DNA of 64,000 nucleotides, taken from positions 3,906,001 through 3,970,000 of the forward strand of contig NZ_CP051516.1 of NCBI RefSeq assembly GCF_012689525.1, written 5' to 3'. Below are positions 12,270 through 22,700 of this stretch, in pieces. A model generated the notes under the pieces. That model had not been told where the DNA came from, made no database searches, and saw only the letters and a list, made by a program, of their open reading frames with translations. Source of the stretch: Paraburkholderia aromaticivorans. Lineage in GTDB: Bacteria; Pseudomonadota; Gammaproteobacteria; Burkholderiales; Burkholderiaceae. Every line of letters starts with the position of its first letter. Positions within the stretch are counted from its first letter, which is position 1. The translations under genes and the position numbers were made by a program.

Positions 12270-12796
12270 TATTTGCGCTTTTTCTTTTGCGCGCCCTGCT
12301 TCTTCGCCTGAAGCAGGGCATCGAGCTTTTTTAGGTACGCCACCTCCGCGCGCAGGTACTCGTTTTCCTTGAGCAACTGCTCACGTGTGCGCTCATCCGG
12401 CGCACTCTCTCCGGTCGGCTGTTCGGGTGTCGGGTGGGTCATTGTTTTGGGGCGCCCTCGTGGGCGGGGCGCCAGAGCATCCATACCGCCCTCATGATAC
12501 CGGCGTTCCCATTTCCCTACACAACTGGGGTTGCGAATGTCGAACACCACAGCCACTTGCCGACACGACAGATCCTTGCGCCACATATGAGTGAGGACCG
12601 ACATCCTGAACTGCGCGTCGTAGTGACTGAATTTCTTGCGTAATCCATCACGGCCATGCTGCTCGTAAGTCGCCACCCAGTGCCGCAAAACAGAGGGACC
12701 CACACCGTACCGCTGTGCAATTACACCTGCACCGGCGACGCCAGCCAGGTATTGCTTAACCAGCTTCAGCTTTAACTGCTCACTGTACTTCGCCAT
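12269..12796 (-). CDS. IS3-family transposase OrfA, DNA-binding subunit
   Basis: The product (175 residues from MAKYSEQLKLKLVKQYLAG) has helix-turn-helix segments (AGVIAQRYGVGPSVLRHWV and a second near CRQVAVVFDIRNPSCVGKWE) and a leucine-zipper-like stretch LLKENEYLRAEVAYLKKLD near the C-terminus, as in IS150-type OrfA. It ends in a lysine-rich tail encoded by A-rich codons where -1 frameshifting into orfB could occur. An ATG 11 codons upstream is inside the terminal repeat region and less likely. Confidence 0.9.
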   Translation of the reverse strand: MAKYSEQLKLKLVKQYLAGVAGAGVIAQRYGVGPSVLRHWVATYEQHGRDGLRKKFSHYDAQFRMSVLTHMWRKDLSCRQVAVVFDIRNPSCVGKWERRYHEGGMDALAPRPRGRPKTMTHPTPEQPTGESAPDERTREQLLKENEYLRAEVAYLKKLDALLQAKKQGAQKKKRK

Positions 12797-12883
12797 GAAA
12801 AACACCCCAAAGGTTGGATTGGTGTCCAACTTTTGGGGTGCAGTTCAGTGGAGCGGTTTTTTATTGGCAGCAGCGAAGCAAAC

Positions 12884-13384
12884 TCACTTGCGCGCTTCGA
12901 CCTGCTTCAGCACGTCGTCGACGATCTCTTCCGGCGACAGTTCGATGCTCACCGTGATCGCCTCATCCGCGCTCGGTTCTTCGAGCGTATCGAGCTGGCT
13001 TTGCAGCAGCGACGGATCGAAGAAATGCCCGGTCCGCGTGGTCAACCGCTGCTCCAGCACTTCGCGCGAGCCATGCAGATACACGAAGCACACGTCCTTG
13101 TCGCCGTCGCGCAAAACGTCGCGGTACGAGCGTTTCAGCGACGAACACGTGAACACCGCCGTCTCGCCCGCCTTCTGCTTCTCGACGATCGCGACGCGGA
13201 TGGTTTGCAGCCACGGCCAACGGTCTTCGTCGGTGAGCGGAATGCCGTGGTGCATTTTCTCTTTGTTGGCCGCGCTGTGAAACGCGTCGCCGTCGGTGAA
13301 CGCGCAATGCAGGCGTTCCGCCAGCATTTCGCCAATTCTCGTCTTGCCGGCGCCCGACACGCCCATTGCGATCAGAATCATCAA
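12884..13384 (-). CDS. gntK: Gluconokinase
   Basis: Phosphorylates gluconate to 6-phosphogluconate, feeding edd-eda. The 166-residue product has the P-loop MGVSGAGKTRIGE near residue 8 and the gluconokinase motifs DGDAFHSAANKEKMHHGIPL and DEDRWPWL. E. coli GntK has 175 residues. Start is MMILIAMG or the second Met. It lies 7 bp after the gntP stop on the same strand, so both form one operon. Its downstream terminator is the one split by the IS. Confidence 0.93.
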   Translation of the reverse strand: MMILIAMGVSGAGKTRIGEMLAERLHCAFTDGDAFHSAANKEKMHHGIPLTDEDRWPWLQTIRVAIVEKQKAGETAVFTCSSLKRSYRDVLRDGDKDVCFVYLHGSREVLEQRLTTRTGHFFDPSLLQSQLDTLEEPSADEAITVSIELSPEEIVDDVLKQVEARK

Positions 13385-13391
13385 AAACTCC

Positions 13392-14777
13392 TTACACGAC
13401 CGCCGCGAGTGCGAAGGTCAAACCCAAGCCCATCAGCGAAATGATGGTTTCGAGGAGCGACCATGTCTTGAAGGTCTGCCCCACCGTCATACCAAAGTAT
13501 TCCTTGATCAGCCAGAAACCGCCGTCGTTCACGTGCGAGAAGATCAGCGAGCCCGAGCCGGTGGCGAGCACCAGCAGCTCCGGCTCGACATGCACGCCGC
13601 TAGCCGAAGCGATCGGTGCGACGATGCCGCACGCCGTGGTCATCGCGACGGTCGCCGAACCCGTGGCCAGACGAATCAATGCGGCCACCAGCCAGCCGAA
13701 CAACAGCGGCGACAGATGCATGGCCGTTGCCACATTGACGATTTCCTTCGAAATGCCGCTATCCATCAGCACGCGCCCGAAACCGCCGCCCGCGCCGACG
13801 ATCAGCGTGATGCCCGCGATCGGCGCGAGACAGTCGCCGCAGAATTTCTGGATTTGCTCGCGAGTGAAACCGCGGCTCGCGCCGAAAGTCCAGAAGCTGA
13901 CCAGCACCGCGATCAGCAGCGCGACGTCCGAATTGCCGGCGAAGTGCAGCAGATCGTTCGGCAAGGTTTTCGGCGTGGTGAAGAGATCGGCCCAGCTTCC
14001 GATCAGCATCAAAAACACCGGCAGCAGGATCGTGAGCAGCGTGATGCCGAAGCTCGGCAGTTCGCGCTTCGGCGCTGCGTTTTGCGCGCCGTTTTTGGCT
14101 TCGTCATCGTGACCGAGAAATTGCGCGGCGAGCGCGTTGTCTTTCGGCAGCTTGATGTAGCGACTGATCAGCAACGCGAACAGCGGACCGGCGACGATCG
14201 CCGTCGGCACACCGACGATCAGCCCATAGGCGATGGTCCGGCCGATATCCGCGTGATACGCCTGCACCGCGAGCATCGCGGCCGGATGCGGCGGGAGCAG
14301 CCCGTGCACGACGGACAGACCCGCGACCATCGGCAAGCCGACCAGCAGCAGTGACTTGTTGGTGCGCTTCGCGACGTTGAACGCGATCGGAATCAGCAGC
14401 ACGAAGCCGACTTCGAAGAACACCGGCAAGCCGACGATGATCGCCACGATCATCATCGCCCAGTGGATGTTCTTTTCGCCAAAGAAGTTGATCAACGTGG
14501 TGGCGATGCGCTCGGCGCCGCCCGATTCGGCCATCATCTTGCCGAGCATCGTACCGAGGCCGACCACGATGGCAATGTGCCCGAGCGTATTGCCGTTACC
14601 CGTTTCGAACGATTTGACGATGGTCGCCATCGGCATGCCGGATGCAAGACCCAGCAGCAGCGACACGATGATCAGGACGAGGAACGGATAGACCTTGTAG
14701 CGCGTGATCAGCAGGATCAGCAATGCGATGGCGATTGCCGCGAAGACCAGCAGCGTACTGCCGTGGACAGCTTCCAT
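13392..14777 (-). CDS. gntP: Gluconate:H+ symporter, GntP family
   Basis: Inner-membrane gluconate importer. The 461-residue product is almost entirely hydrophobic, with about twelve or more membrane segments. Family motifs include GVPVFFEVGFVLLIP-type sequence (seen as VGLPVFFEVGFVLLIPIAFN), LLPPHPAAMLAVQAY and AGITLIVGAGGGFGRVL. GntP/GntT/GntU members have about 440 residues. A strong ribosome site AGGAGGAG precedes the ATG. It is first in an operon with gntK; which of the close paralogue names (gntP, gntT, gntU) fits best cannot be decided. Confidence 0.88.
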   Translation of the reverse strand: MEAVHGSTLLVFAAIAIALLILLITRYKVYPFLVLIIVSLLLGLASGMPMATIVKSFETGNGNTLGHIAIVVGLGTMLGKMMAESGGAERIATTLINFFGEKNIHWAMMIVAIIVGLPVFFEVGFVLLIPIAFNVAKRTNKSLLLVGLPMVAGLSVVHGLLPPHPAAMLAVQAYHADIGRTIAYGLIVGVPTAIVAGPLFALLISRYIKLPKDNALAAQFLGHDDEAKNGAQNAAPKRELPSFGITLLTILLPVFLMLIGSWADLFTTPKTLPNDLLHFAGNSDVALLIAVLVSFWTFGASRGFTREQIQKFCGDCLAPIAGITLIVGAGGGFGRVLMDSGISKEIVNVATAMHLSPLLFGWLVAALIRLATGSATVAMTTACGIVAPIASASGVHVEPELLVLATGSGSLIFSHVNDGGFWLIKEYFGMTVGQTFKTWSLLETIISLMGLGLTFALAAVV

Positions 14778-14937
14778 GAAGCTCCTCCTTTTGCGTTATT
14801 GATTGTGTGAGTGCAGAACAGCCGGCACCCTTGTCTCACGGCGACCTGTGCGGCGCCTTGAAACCGGGCTGACCGCGCGGACGCTGAATTTTACTGTTTG
14901 TTATCTGCAAACGTGCGCCAATTCCGCGCGCATATCG

Positions 14938-14993
14938 CAAAAGAGCCTCGCCAAGACAGCCTGAGCAGCTGTATCGACGAGGCTCCTTTGTGT
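14938..14993 (-). terminator. Terminator downstream of eda
   Basis: On the minus strand GGAGCCTCG pairs with CGAGGCTCTTTT (ends near 14941), with a smaller inner hairpin CAGCTGCTCAGGCTG. It lies between the eda stop (15033) and the gntP start and would end edd-eda transcription. The 255-bp gap also holds the gntP promoter region, where I see no clear operator. Confidence 0.65.
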
Positions 14994-15032
14994 CGGACCT
15001 TGATAAAGGGTTAACGAGCGCGCGGCTTCAAC

Positions 15033-15674
15033 TTAGTGAGCCGGTGCCGCCAGCTGGCTCGCGGCACGCGCCAGGCGCGTGACCTCGTCCCAGTTTTGCG
15101 CGGCGAGCGCGGCTTTCGGCGTGAGCCACGAGCCGCCCACGCACACCACGTTCGGCAGCGACAGGAAATGCGTGGCCGTCTCCGCGGTGATGCCGCCGGT
15201 CGGGCAGAACTTCAGAGTCGGGAACGGCCCGTAAAAAGCTTGCAGCATCGGCACGCCGCCGGCTTGCTGCGCCGGGAAAAACTTCACGATCTCGTAGCCG
15301 AGTTCGAGCGCCGCGATGATGTCCGACGGCGTCATCACGCCCGGCAGCAGCGGCAGACCCGCATCCTGCGCGGCCTTGTGCATGTCTCTCGTCAGACCCG
15401 GCGAGACGCCGAACTGTGCGCCTGCCTTCTTGGCCTGAGCGCAATGCTCGGGCTTCGTAATCGTGCCGACGCCGACCACGATGTCCTCGGCCAATTGGCT
15501 CGCGCGTTCGATCGCTTCGAGGCCCGCCGCGGTGCGCAAGGTGATTTCCAGCACCTTCACGCCGCCCGCGTGCAGCGCGCGCGACACGTTTTCACCCTGT
15601 TCGGCCGAGTCGAACGCGAGCACCGGAATCACCGGGCCGAGGCGCACGATCTCGCTTACTGTTTTCGACGTCAT
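15033..15674 (-). CDS. eda: 2-keto-3-deoxy-6-phosphogluconate aldolase
   Basis: Splits KDPG into pyruvate and glyceraldehyde 3-phosphate, the last step of the Entner-Doudoroff pathway. The 213-residue product has the catalytic glutamate in VLEITLRTAAG, VGVGTITKPE, the Schiff-base lysine in YEIVKFFPAQQAGG and CPTGGITAETA, all as in class I KDPG aldolases. E. coli Eda has 213 residues. The frame extends 76 codons upstream into edd, but the ATG at 15672-15674 has GGAG 7 nt upstream and matches the family start. It follows edd by 25 bp. Confidence 0.95.
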   Translation of the reverse strand: MTSKTVSEIVRLGPVIPVLAFDSAEQGENVSRALHAGGVKVLEITLRTAAGLEAIERASQLAEDIVVGVGTITKPEHCAQAKKAGAQFGVSPGLTRDMHKAAQDAGLPLLPGVMTPSDIIAALELGYEIVKFFPAQQAGGVPMLQAFYGPFPTLKFCPTGGITAETATHFLSLPNVVCVGGSWLTPKAALAAQNWDEVTRLARAASQLAAPAH

Positions 15675-15699
15675 AGTCAGACTCCTTGTTCTGCAGCAC

Positions 15700-17604
15700 T
15701 TAGCTGGCGTGAGTGGTGCTTGTGTGTTTTGCGGTGTGAGCTTTGGCTGCTTCGCCGTGATGCGCCGAACGCTCGCCCACCATCGCGCCGAATACCGACG
15801 CACCCTGCTCCGCCGGCGACGCCGCCGCACGGAATACACCGAACAGTTCGCGGCCGAAGCCGACCTCGTTTTCCGCTTGATGCTGCGGCACGGCACACGC
15901 ACGCGCGGCCCATTCGGCTGCGTCGATCTCGATGTCGAGCACGCCGGCTTCGGCGTCGATCACCAGCATGTCGCCGGTGCGCACCTTGCCGATCGGCCCT
16001 TGCAGCAACGCTTCCGGCGACAGGTGAATCACCGCCGGCACCTTGCCCGACGCGCCGGACATGCGGCCGTCCGTGACCAGTGCAACATGGAAACCTTGAT
16101 CCTGCAACACACCGAGCAGCGGCGTCAAACGATGCAGTTCAGGCATGCCGTTTGCGCGCGCACCCTGGAAGCGCACGACGGCGATAAAGTCGCGCTTCAG
16201 TTCGTGCTTATCGAACGCTTCCTGCACGGCTTCCTGCGAATCGAACACAATCGCTGGCGCCTTGACCTTGCGATGCTGCGCCGCGACTGCGGAAATCTTG
16301 ATGACGCCGCGGCCAAGCTTGCCCTGCATCAGACGCAAACCGCCGTCCGGCTGGAACGGTTCCTTGATGCCGCGCAGCACGGCCGTGTCTTCGCTGGCTT
16401 GCGCGCCCGGCACCCATTGCAGCTTGCCGTCGATCAGCTTCGGTTCTTCCGTGTAGTGCTTCAGGCCCTTGCCCGCGACGGTGTTCACGTCTTCGTGCAG
16501 CAAGCCGCCTTCCAGCAGATTGCGGACCAGGAACGCGACGCCGCCGGCCGCGTGGAAGTGGTTCACGTCGGCCTTGCCGTTCGGATAAATCTTTGCGAGC
16601 AGCGGCACCGCTTGCGACAGCGTGTCGAAGTCGTCCCAATCGATCACGATGCCGGCCGCGCGTGCAATCGCGACCAGGTGCAACGTGTGATTGGTCGAGC
16701 CGCCCGTCGCCAGCAATGCGACGATGCCGTTGATGATCGCTTTTTCGTCGACTATGTGGCCGATCGGCATGTAGTTGCCGCGCTCCACCGTCAGATCGAG
16801 CACGCGGCGCGCGGCTTGCGCGGTCAGCGCGTCGCGCAACGGCGTGTGCGGGTGCACGAAAGCCGAACTCGGCAGATGCAGGCCCATCACTTCCATCAGC
16901 ATCTGATTGCTGTTCGCGGTGCCGTAGAACGTGCAGGTGCCGTGGCTGTGATACGCGGCGGCTTCCGCTTCGAGCAGCGCGCCGCGGTCGCACCCGCCGG
17001 TCGCGAAGAGTTGACGCGTCTTGGCTTTGTCGTCGTTGGACAGGCCGCTGCCCATCGGGCCGGCCGGCACGAAGATGGTCGGGATATGGCCGAACTGCAG
17101 CGCGCCGATCAACAGGCCCGGCACGATCTTGTCGCAGATGCCGAGGCACAACGCCGCGTCGAACATGTTGTGCGTGAGCGCAACCGCCGTGCTCATCGCG
17201 ATGACTTCGCGCGAGAACAGCGACAGTTCCATGCCGGCATTGCCTTGCGTGACGCCGTCGCACATGGCCGGCACGCCGCCCGCGAATTGCGCGACGCCGC
17301 CGTTTTCACGCGCGGCCTGCTTGATGATGTCCGGGTAGTTTTTGTACGGCGCGTGGGCCGACAGCATCTCGTTGTACGAGGACACGATGCCGATGTTCGG
17401 CTCGCGGATCTGCTTGATGACGAGCTTGTCGTTGCCTTCGAGGCCGGCGAAACCGTGGGCCAGATTGGCGCAGGAGAGCGCGCCGCGCGCCGGAAACTTG
17501 CCCTGCGCGTGGTGGATGCGGGCGAGATACGCCTCACGAGTCGGCTTGCTGCGCTCGACCACGCGTTGCGTGACCTTCAACAATTGCGAATGCGGGGAAA
17601 CCAT
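15700..17604 (-). CDS. edd: 6-phosphogluconate dehydratase
   Basis: Dehydrates 6-phosphogluconate to KDPG; an iron-sulfur enzyme of the IlvD/Edd family. The product (634 residues) begins [19 protein letters not shown] and contains [54 protein letters not shown] and FATGGCDRG; the cysteines in these motifs are expected cluster ligands. [13 protein letters not shown] follows near the C-terminus. The start with AAGGAG upstream and similarity to E. coli Edd (603 residues) is preferred over an ATG 13 codons upstream. The last 30 residues are His/Ala/Thr-rich and look extra. It forms an operon with eda and is divergent from hexR. Confidence 0.95.
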   Translation of the reverse strand: MVSPHSQLLKVTQRVVERSKPTREAYLARIHHAQGKFPARGALSCANLAHGFAGLEGNDKLVIKQIREPNIGIVSSYNEMLSAHAPYKNYPDIIKQAARENGGVAQFAGGVPAMCDGVTQGNAGMELSLFSREVIAMSTAVALTHNMFDAALCLGICDKIVPGLLIGALQFGHIPTIFVPAGPMGSGLSNDDKAKTRQLFATGGCDRGALLEAEAAAYHSHGTCTFYGTANSNQMLMEVMGLHLPSSAFVHPHTPLRDALTAQAARRVLDLTVERGNYMPIGHIVDEKAIINGIVALLATGGSTNHTLHLVAIARAAGIVIDWDDFDTLSQAVPLLAKIYPNGKADVNHFHAAGGVAFLVRNLLEGGLLHEDVNTVAGKGLKHYTEEPKLIDGKLQWVPGAQASEDTAVLRGIKEPFQPDGGLRLMQGKLGRGVIKISAVAAQHRKVKAPAIVFDSQEAVQEAFDKHELKRDFIAVVRFQGARANGMPELHRLTPLLGVLQDQGFHVALVTDGRMSGASGKVPAVIHLSPEALLQGPIGKVRTGDMLVIDAEAGVLDIEIDAAEWAARACAVPQHQAENEVGFGRELFGVFRAAASPAEQGASVFGAMVGERSAHHGEAAKAHTAKHTSTTHAS

Positions 17605-17701
17605 CGGAGCTCCTTCGTCGCTGGCGCGAAGACGTGCGAGCATGCGCGCACTTTGCCAGGTAGGTATCGCGGGGATGTCGAATCAGTTGACGACGCCATC
17701 T

Positions 17702-17717
17702 TAGTAGAAAAACTACA
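17702..17717. promoter_or_regulatory. HexR-like operator, edd side
   Basis: TAGTAGAAAAACTACA reads TGTAGTTTTTCTACTA on the other strand. It is a near palindrome of the TGTART-W-rich-AYTACA type described for HexR in several proteobacteria, and it lies 97 bp upstream of the edd start. Assignment is by pattern and context. Confidence 0.6.
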
Positions 17718-17834
17718 TGATCGCAATGTTCATTGCTGCTGCGCTGCCGCATAATCAAATTGCCTGAAACGCCCATCCGGCCTAGATTTCACGGGTTCCA
17801 ACCAAAACTTAGGGATTACACCTACGGGCTCAAA

Positions 17835-17848
17835 TGTAGTTTTTGTAC
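17835..17848. promoter_or_regulatory. HexR-like operator, hexR side
   Basis: TGTAGTTTTTGTAC shares the TGTAGTTTTT half with the site at 17702-17717 and lies 57 bp upstream of hexR. Together they would let the repressor control edd-eda and itself. Assignment is by pattern and context. Confidence 0.55.
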
Positions 17849-17904
17849 CTTTCCGGCAATCGGTATATAGTCCACGCATTCTTCAGCATAGTGCGAGTTT
17901 TCCA

Positions 17905-18750
17905 ATGATGCTGTCCCAGGTGGAAGAGATGCGCGATCAGTTGCGGCCGTCCGAGCGCAAACTCGCCGACTACGTGATCGAGGCGCCGCGCGAAGTGCTC
18001 GATCTGTCGATGACGGAAGTGGCCGCCCGCGCGGGCGTGAGCCAGCCGACCATCGCGCGGTTCTGTCATGCGCTCGGGTTTTCGGGTTTCCGTGAGTTCA
18101 AGATCCGGCTGGCGCAGGGGATTGCGTCGGGCGTGCCGACCGTCTATCGGGATGTGCGGCCGGATGAAGGCGCGCCCGGACTGATCGCCAAAGTATTCGA
18201 CCGGACAATCGGCACGCTGATCGAGGTGCGCAACAGCCTGTCGCCGGATAGCGTCGAGGCGGCCGTCGAACTGCTGGCGAACGCGGCGCGCATCGAGTTC
18301 TACGGAGCGGGCGGATCGGGCATCGCCGCGCAGGATATCCAGCACAAGTTTTTCCGGCTAGGCATGCCAAGCGTCGCGTACTCCGATCCGCACACTTACT
18401 CGATGTCGGCGGCGCTGCTCGGACCCGGCGATGTCGTGGTCACGGTATCGAATACCGGCCGAACCCGCGACATCATCGAAGCGGCGCGCTCAGCGCTCGC
18501 TCGCGGCGCGAAGGTGATCGCGATCACGCATGGCAGTTCACCGCTTGCGCGCGTCGCGTCGATCTGTCTGTTCTCGAACGTGGTCGAGGAAAACGACGTG
18601 TTTTCGCCGATGACCTCGCGCATGTCGCATCTGGCGATCGGCGACATTCTCGCGGTCGGCGTCGCGCTCAAGCGTGGGCCTGAACTGGTGGAGCGTGTGG
18701 GGCAGGCGAAAGGGGTGATCGGCCGGTTGAGGATTGATGGCGAGGGTTGA
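17905..18750 (+). CDS. hexR: RpiR-family regulator HexR
   Basis: The 281-residue product has an RpiR-type N-terminal helix-turn-helix (about residues 1-75; LSMTEVAARAGVSQPTIARF is the recognition region, FCHALGFSGFREFKIRLA the wing) and a SIS sugar-phosphate-binding domain (about 125-255) with FYGAGGSGIAAQD, GPGDVVVTVSNTGRTRDI and AITHGSSPLA. HexR represses glucose/Entner-Doudoroff genes and is released by KDPG in the species studied. Its position divergent from edd-eda supports the name. Two candidate operators lie between them. Confidence 0.9.
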   Translation: MMLSQVEEMRDQLRPSERKLADYVIEAPREVLDLSMTEVAARAGVSQPTIARFCHALGFSGFREFKIRLAQGIASGVPTVYRDVRPDEGAPGLIAKVFDRTIGTLIEVRNSLSPDSVEAAVELLANAARIEFYGAGGSGIAAQDIQHKFFRLGMPSVAYSDPHTYSMSAALLGPGDVVVTVSNTGRTRDIIEAARSALARGAKVIAITHGSSPLARVASICLFSNVVEENDVFSPMTSRMSHLAIGDILAVGVALKRGPELVERVGQAKGVIGRLRIDGEG

Positions 18751-18762
18751 AGCGGCGGGGAT

Positions 18763-18790
18763 AAAAAAGGCCTGCGCGATGGCAGGCCTT
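18763..18790 (-). terminator. Terminator of the OmpA-like gene, may also serve hexR
   Basis: AAGGCCTGC (18767-18775) pairs with GCAGGCCTT (18782-18790). On the minus strand it is followed by TTTTTTAT, so it is a strong terminator for the OmpA-like gene ending at 18825. On the plus strand only TT follows. Confidence 0.85.
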
Positions 18791-18824
18791 CGGGGTCAAA
18801 CAGTCAAACGATGCGTGCTGCTGC

Positions 18825-19580
18825 TTACTCGGCGAACACGCGGACGTCGACGCGGCGATTCTGCATGCGGCCTTCGGCCGTCGCATTCGACGCCACCGGA
18901 TCGGCACTTCCCAAACCACGCGCGACGAACTGATCGGCGTGGAGACCGCCGTCGCGCAGATATTGCACGACAGCCGCAGCACGCGCTTGCGACAATTTCA
19001 GGTTATGCGCCTCCGAACCCGTCTTGTCGGTATAACCCATCACCGTCACGCGATGCAGGTTGACGCCCTGGTTCACGATCATGAAGTGGTCGAGGTTTTC
19101 CTTCGCAACTGAGCTAAGCGCCGCGCTGTCAGTGGCGAAGTTGGCGTTGCCTTGCAGCAGTAGGCGAACCTGCGGCACCACCTGCTTTGCTTGCGACTGC
19201 GGCGCCGGTTGTTGCGGAGATGCCTGCGAAGCCGGCTGTTGCGCAACCGGCTGCGGGATCGGCTGTTGCACAACCGGCTTGCCACACATAAAGGTCAATT
19301 CGCGCGGATCTTTCTTCGGCGCGCCGTCGCCTACGCGATCGACTGCTTCCATCCATGTCACGGGCTGAGCCTTACAGGTTTCCTCAGCGACCCGCACACA
19401 ACTCCGCGAGCTTTCGAAGAGTCCCGAGCAACTGACCTGGTAGATCGGCGCCTGCTGATTCGGCACGCTAATCGCGAGAAGCGTATAGGTCGGACCCGAC
19501 TGCGTGGTACATGCAGCAAGGAATGTCACAAACGCGCCGAGCAACGGCGCGCGCAAGGATTTAAAAAGAGTTACGTTCAT
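18825..19580 (-). CDS. OmpA-family lipoprotein
   Basis: The 251-residue product has a lipoprotein signal peptide with lipobox LAAC (Cys24), a segment with several cysteines (residues about 45-95), a Pro/Gln-rich spacer of repeats such as VVQQPIPQPVAQQPASQ (about 110-145), and a C-terminal OmpA-like peptidoglycan-binding domain (about 155-250) with VMGYTDKTGSEAHNLKLSQA and RMQNRRVDVRVF. It is expected to be anchored in the outer membrane and to bind the cell wall. The ATG at 19578-19580 is chosen because it puts the signal peptide at the start. It lies 126 bp downstream of the trimeric adhesin on the same strand, so cotranscription is plausible; a partner role is inference. Confidence 0.88.
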   Translation of the reverse strand: MNVTLFKSLRAPLLGAFVTFLAACTTQSGPTYTLLAISVPNQQAPIYQVSCSGLFESSRSCVRVAEETCKAQPVTWMEAVDRVGDGAPKKDPRELTFMCGKPVVQQPIPQPVAQQPASQASPQQPAPQSQAKQVVPQVRLLLQGNANFATDSAALSSVAKENLDHFMIVNQGVNLHRVTVMGYTDKTGSEAHNLKLSQARAAAVVQYLRDGGLHADQFVARGLGSADPVASNATAEGRMQNRRVDVRVFAE

Positions 19581-19706
19581 TTTCACGGATTCAGTCAATT
19601 GAAGCGGCGCCCTTGCCGCGTGTTTCACGGACAAGAGCGCGCTTGCAGTTAAGTCAGAGCAGACCTGGCTGACAGGACGAGGCTTGCGCCTCGTCCGTCA
19701 CGGCGC

Positions 19707-22700
19707 TTACCACTGGTACGAAGCACCCACACCCACCGTCGTGCCTTGCGAGCTCGTACCCGCGCCGGCCTTCATCTTCAGGTTCTCGGTGATACGTGCG
19801 GAGACGCCGAGCGCCACGGCCTGCGAACCCTTGTACGTGCCGCCGCCGATACCGACCGCGATCGTCTTGCCTTGATCGACGTCCGGAATCATCGTCAGCG
19901 CGGTAGCTGCCGCGATACCTGCGTAGGCGCTCTTCGCGACCTGGTCGACGCTGTTCTGCACCGAGTTGATCTGCTTATCGGTGTAGTCCTTCGCCGTCAT
20001 GCCGGCCGGCAGATTGCCGACCGACGAGCCGATTGCGTCGTTCAACTGGCCGACGTTGACTGCGTCGGTCGTTGCCGTACCGGCTGCCACGTTGGTGATC
20101 TGGCGTTCGTTGCCCGCCGAACCCACCGACACCGTGTTGTCACGGTCCGCCACCGAACTCGCACCCAGTGCCACCGAGTTGGCCCCGGTCGCCTTCGCGT
20201 TCGCACCCATCGCCGTGGAATGCGTGCCGCTGGCGACTGCTGCCTCCGTGTCACGGTTGCCGTCTGCTGCGAACATCGGGTTGCTCGCCGCGGTGGCAAT
20301 GTTCGTGACGGTGGAGATCACCGCGTTCATCTGGCTGACGTTGACTGCGTCGTCACCGGCCGTGCCTGCTGCCACGTTGTGGATCGTCGTACCGCCTGTA
20401 GCGCCGTTGCCCATCGTGACGCTGTTGTAGTTGGTCGTACCGTCCGCGTTGTGGTCATACGTCACGGCAGCGTTGGTCGTGCCATCCGGATTGATCACGC
20501 CCGACGCCTTCAACTGCGCGACGTTCACCGCATCTGTATCCGCCGTACCAGCCGCCACGTTGGTGATCTGGCGTTCGTTACCCGCCGAGCCCACCGACAG
20601 CGTGTTGGCACGATCCGCCACTGAGTTCGAACCCAGCGCGACAGAGTTCGCTGCCGTCGCCTTTGCGTTGCCACCGATCGCCACTGCATCCGCACCCGTC
20701 GCCGACGAGTCCGCCAGCGTCGAGTTCGTGTGGAAATACTTGATCCCGCCACCGTTGGTGATGTTATTCACCGTGTTGCTGATGTTGGTGACATTACCCG
20801 CGATGTTCGTCACGTTGCCGCTCAGGTTCGACACGTTATTGCTGACGTTATTGACCTTCGCATCTTCCGACTGCAACTGGCTCACGTTCACCGCATCCGT
20901 TGCATTCAGGCCTGCTGCAACGTTCGTGATGCGACGCTCAGCACCCGCCTTGCCAACCGACACTTCGCCACCAGCTGCCGTGGCAGCCGAGATCGCCGTG
21001 CCGCCAACCGGCGTGAAGCCTGCCGTCGTCAGCGTCGCCGAGTTCGCCACCGAGTTCGAGCCCAGCGCCACCGAGTTCGCCGTCGTCGCCAACGCCGCAC
21101 CACCGATCGCCACTGCATCCGTACCGGTGGCCGACGAATCCGCCAGCGTCGAGTTCGTGTGGAAGTACTTGATGCCGCCACCGTTGGTGATGTTGTTCAC
21201 CGTGTTGCTGATGTTGGTGACATTGCCCGCGATGTTGCTGACGTTGTTGCTCAGGTTCGACATGTTGTTGTTGACCGTGTTCACCTTCGCATCTTCCGAC
21301 TGCAACTGGCTCACGTTCACCGCATCCGTTGCCGCCGAGCCGGCCGCCACGTTCGTCACGCGACGTTCCTTGCCTGCCGAGCCCACCGACACTTCGCCGT
21401 TGGCTGCCGAAGCACTGCCCGAGAGCGTACCCGTGCCCGGGTTGTAACCCGCTGCCGACAGGTTCGCCGTCGTCGTCGAATTCGCGCCCAGCGCTACCGA
21501 GTTTGCTGCCGTGGCCTTGGCGCCGCCACCGACTGCGACCGTATTGGCTCCGATAGCCTGGGCGTTGGTACCCAGTGCGGTGGCGAAGGACGTGCCCCCC
21601 GCGCCGCTGGCCGTCGACGACGCGCCCAGCGCGATGTCGCCAAGGGCCACAGCCGATGCCGAGTTGCCTGCCGCAAAGGTATAGTCAGCGGCAGCCGACG
21701 CATTCGAGCCCAACGCAATTGCGCTTTGTCCCTTGCTGACAGTGCTACTGCCGATGGCCACCGAACTGCTTCCGCTGGAAGTAGCCGCCGTGCCAATCGC
21801 CGTCGCGTTGGCGCCCGTCGCAGACGAATCGGCTCCAGTCGAGTTCACGTGGAAATACTTGATGCCCGCACTGCCGTTGGTGATGTTGTTGACGGTGCTG
21901 TTGATGTTCGTGACGCTGGTGCTCAGGTTGTTCACGTTGTTGTTGACCGTGTTCACCTTCGCATCTTCCGACTGCAACTGGCTTACGTTCACCGCGTCCG
22001 TCGCCGCCGAACCGGCCGCCACGTTCGTCACGCGACGCTCCTTGCCTGCCGAACCCATCGACACTTCACCATTGGCTGCCGAAGCAACACCCGACAGCGT
22101 ACCCGTGCCCGGGTTGTAACCCGCCGCCGACAGGTCCGCCGTCGTTGTCGAATTCGCGCCCAGCGCCACCGAGTTTGCTGCCGTGGCCTTGGCGCCGCCA
22201 CCGACGGCGACCGTATTGGCTCCGATAGCCTGGGCATTGGTACCCAGTGCGGTGGCGAAGGACGTGCCCCCCGCGCCGCTGGCCGTCGACGACGCGCCCA
22301 GCGCGATGTCGCCAAGGGCCACAGCCGATGCCGAGTTGCCTGATGCAAAGCTATAGTCAGCTGCAGCCGACGCATTCGAGCCCAACGCAATTGCGCTTTG
22401 TCCCTTGCTGACAGTGCTACTGCCGATGGCCACCGAACTGCTTCCGCTGGAAGTAGCCGCCGTGCCAATCGCCGTCGCGTTGGCGCCCGTCGCAGACGAA
22501 TCGGCTCCAGTCGAGTTCACGTGGAAATACTTGATGCCCGCACTGCCGTTGGTGATGTTGTTGACGGTGCTGTTGATGTTCGTGACGCTGGTGCTCAGGT
22601 TGTTCACGTTGTTGTTGACCGTGTTCACCTTCGCATCTTCCGACTGCAACTGGCTTACGTTCACCGCGTCCGTCGCCGCCGAACCGGCCGCCACGTTCGT

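Larger units (their letters stand above)
11400..12847 (-). mobile_element. IS3-family insertion sequence (IS150-like), apparently intact
   Basis: The element is 1448 bp. Imperfect terminal inverted repeats of about 25 bp begin TGAACTGACCCCGCAAAG on the left (11400) and TGAACTGCACCCCAAAAG on the right (read from 12847 inward), both continuing to TTGGACA. It is flanked by the direct repeat GTG (11397-11399 and 12848-12850), the 3-bp duplication common in IS3-family insertions. It carries orfA and orfB on the minus strand with all catalytic residues present. The ends and duplication are undamaged, so insertion looks recent. Confidence 0.93.
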
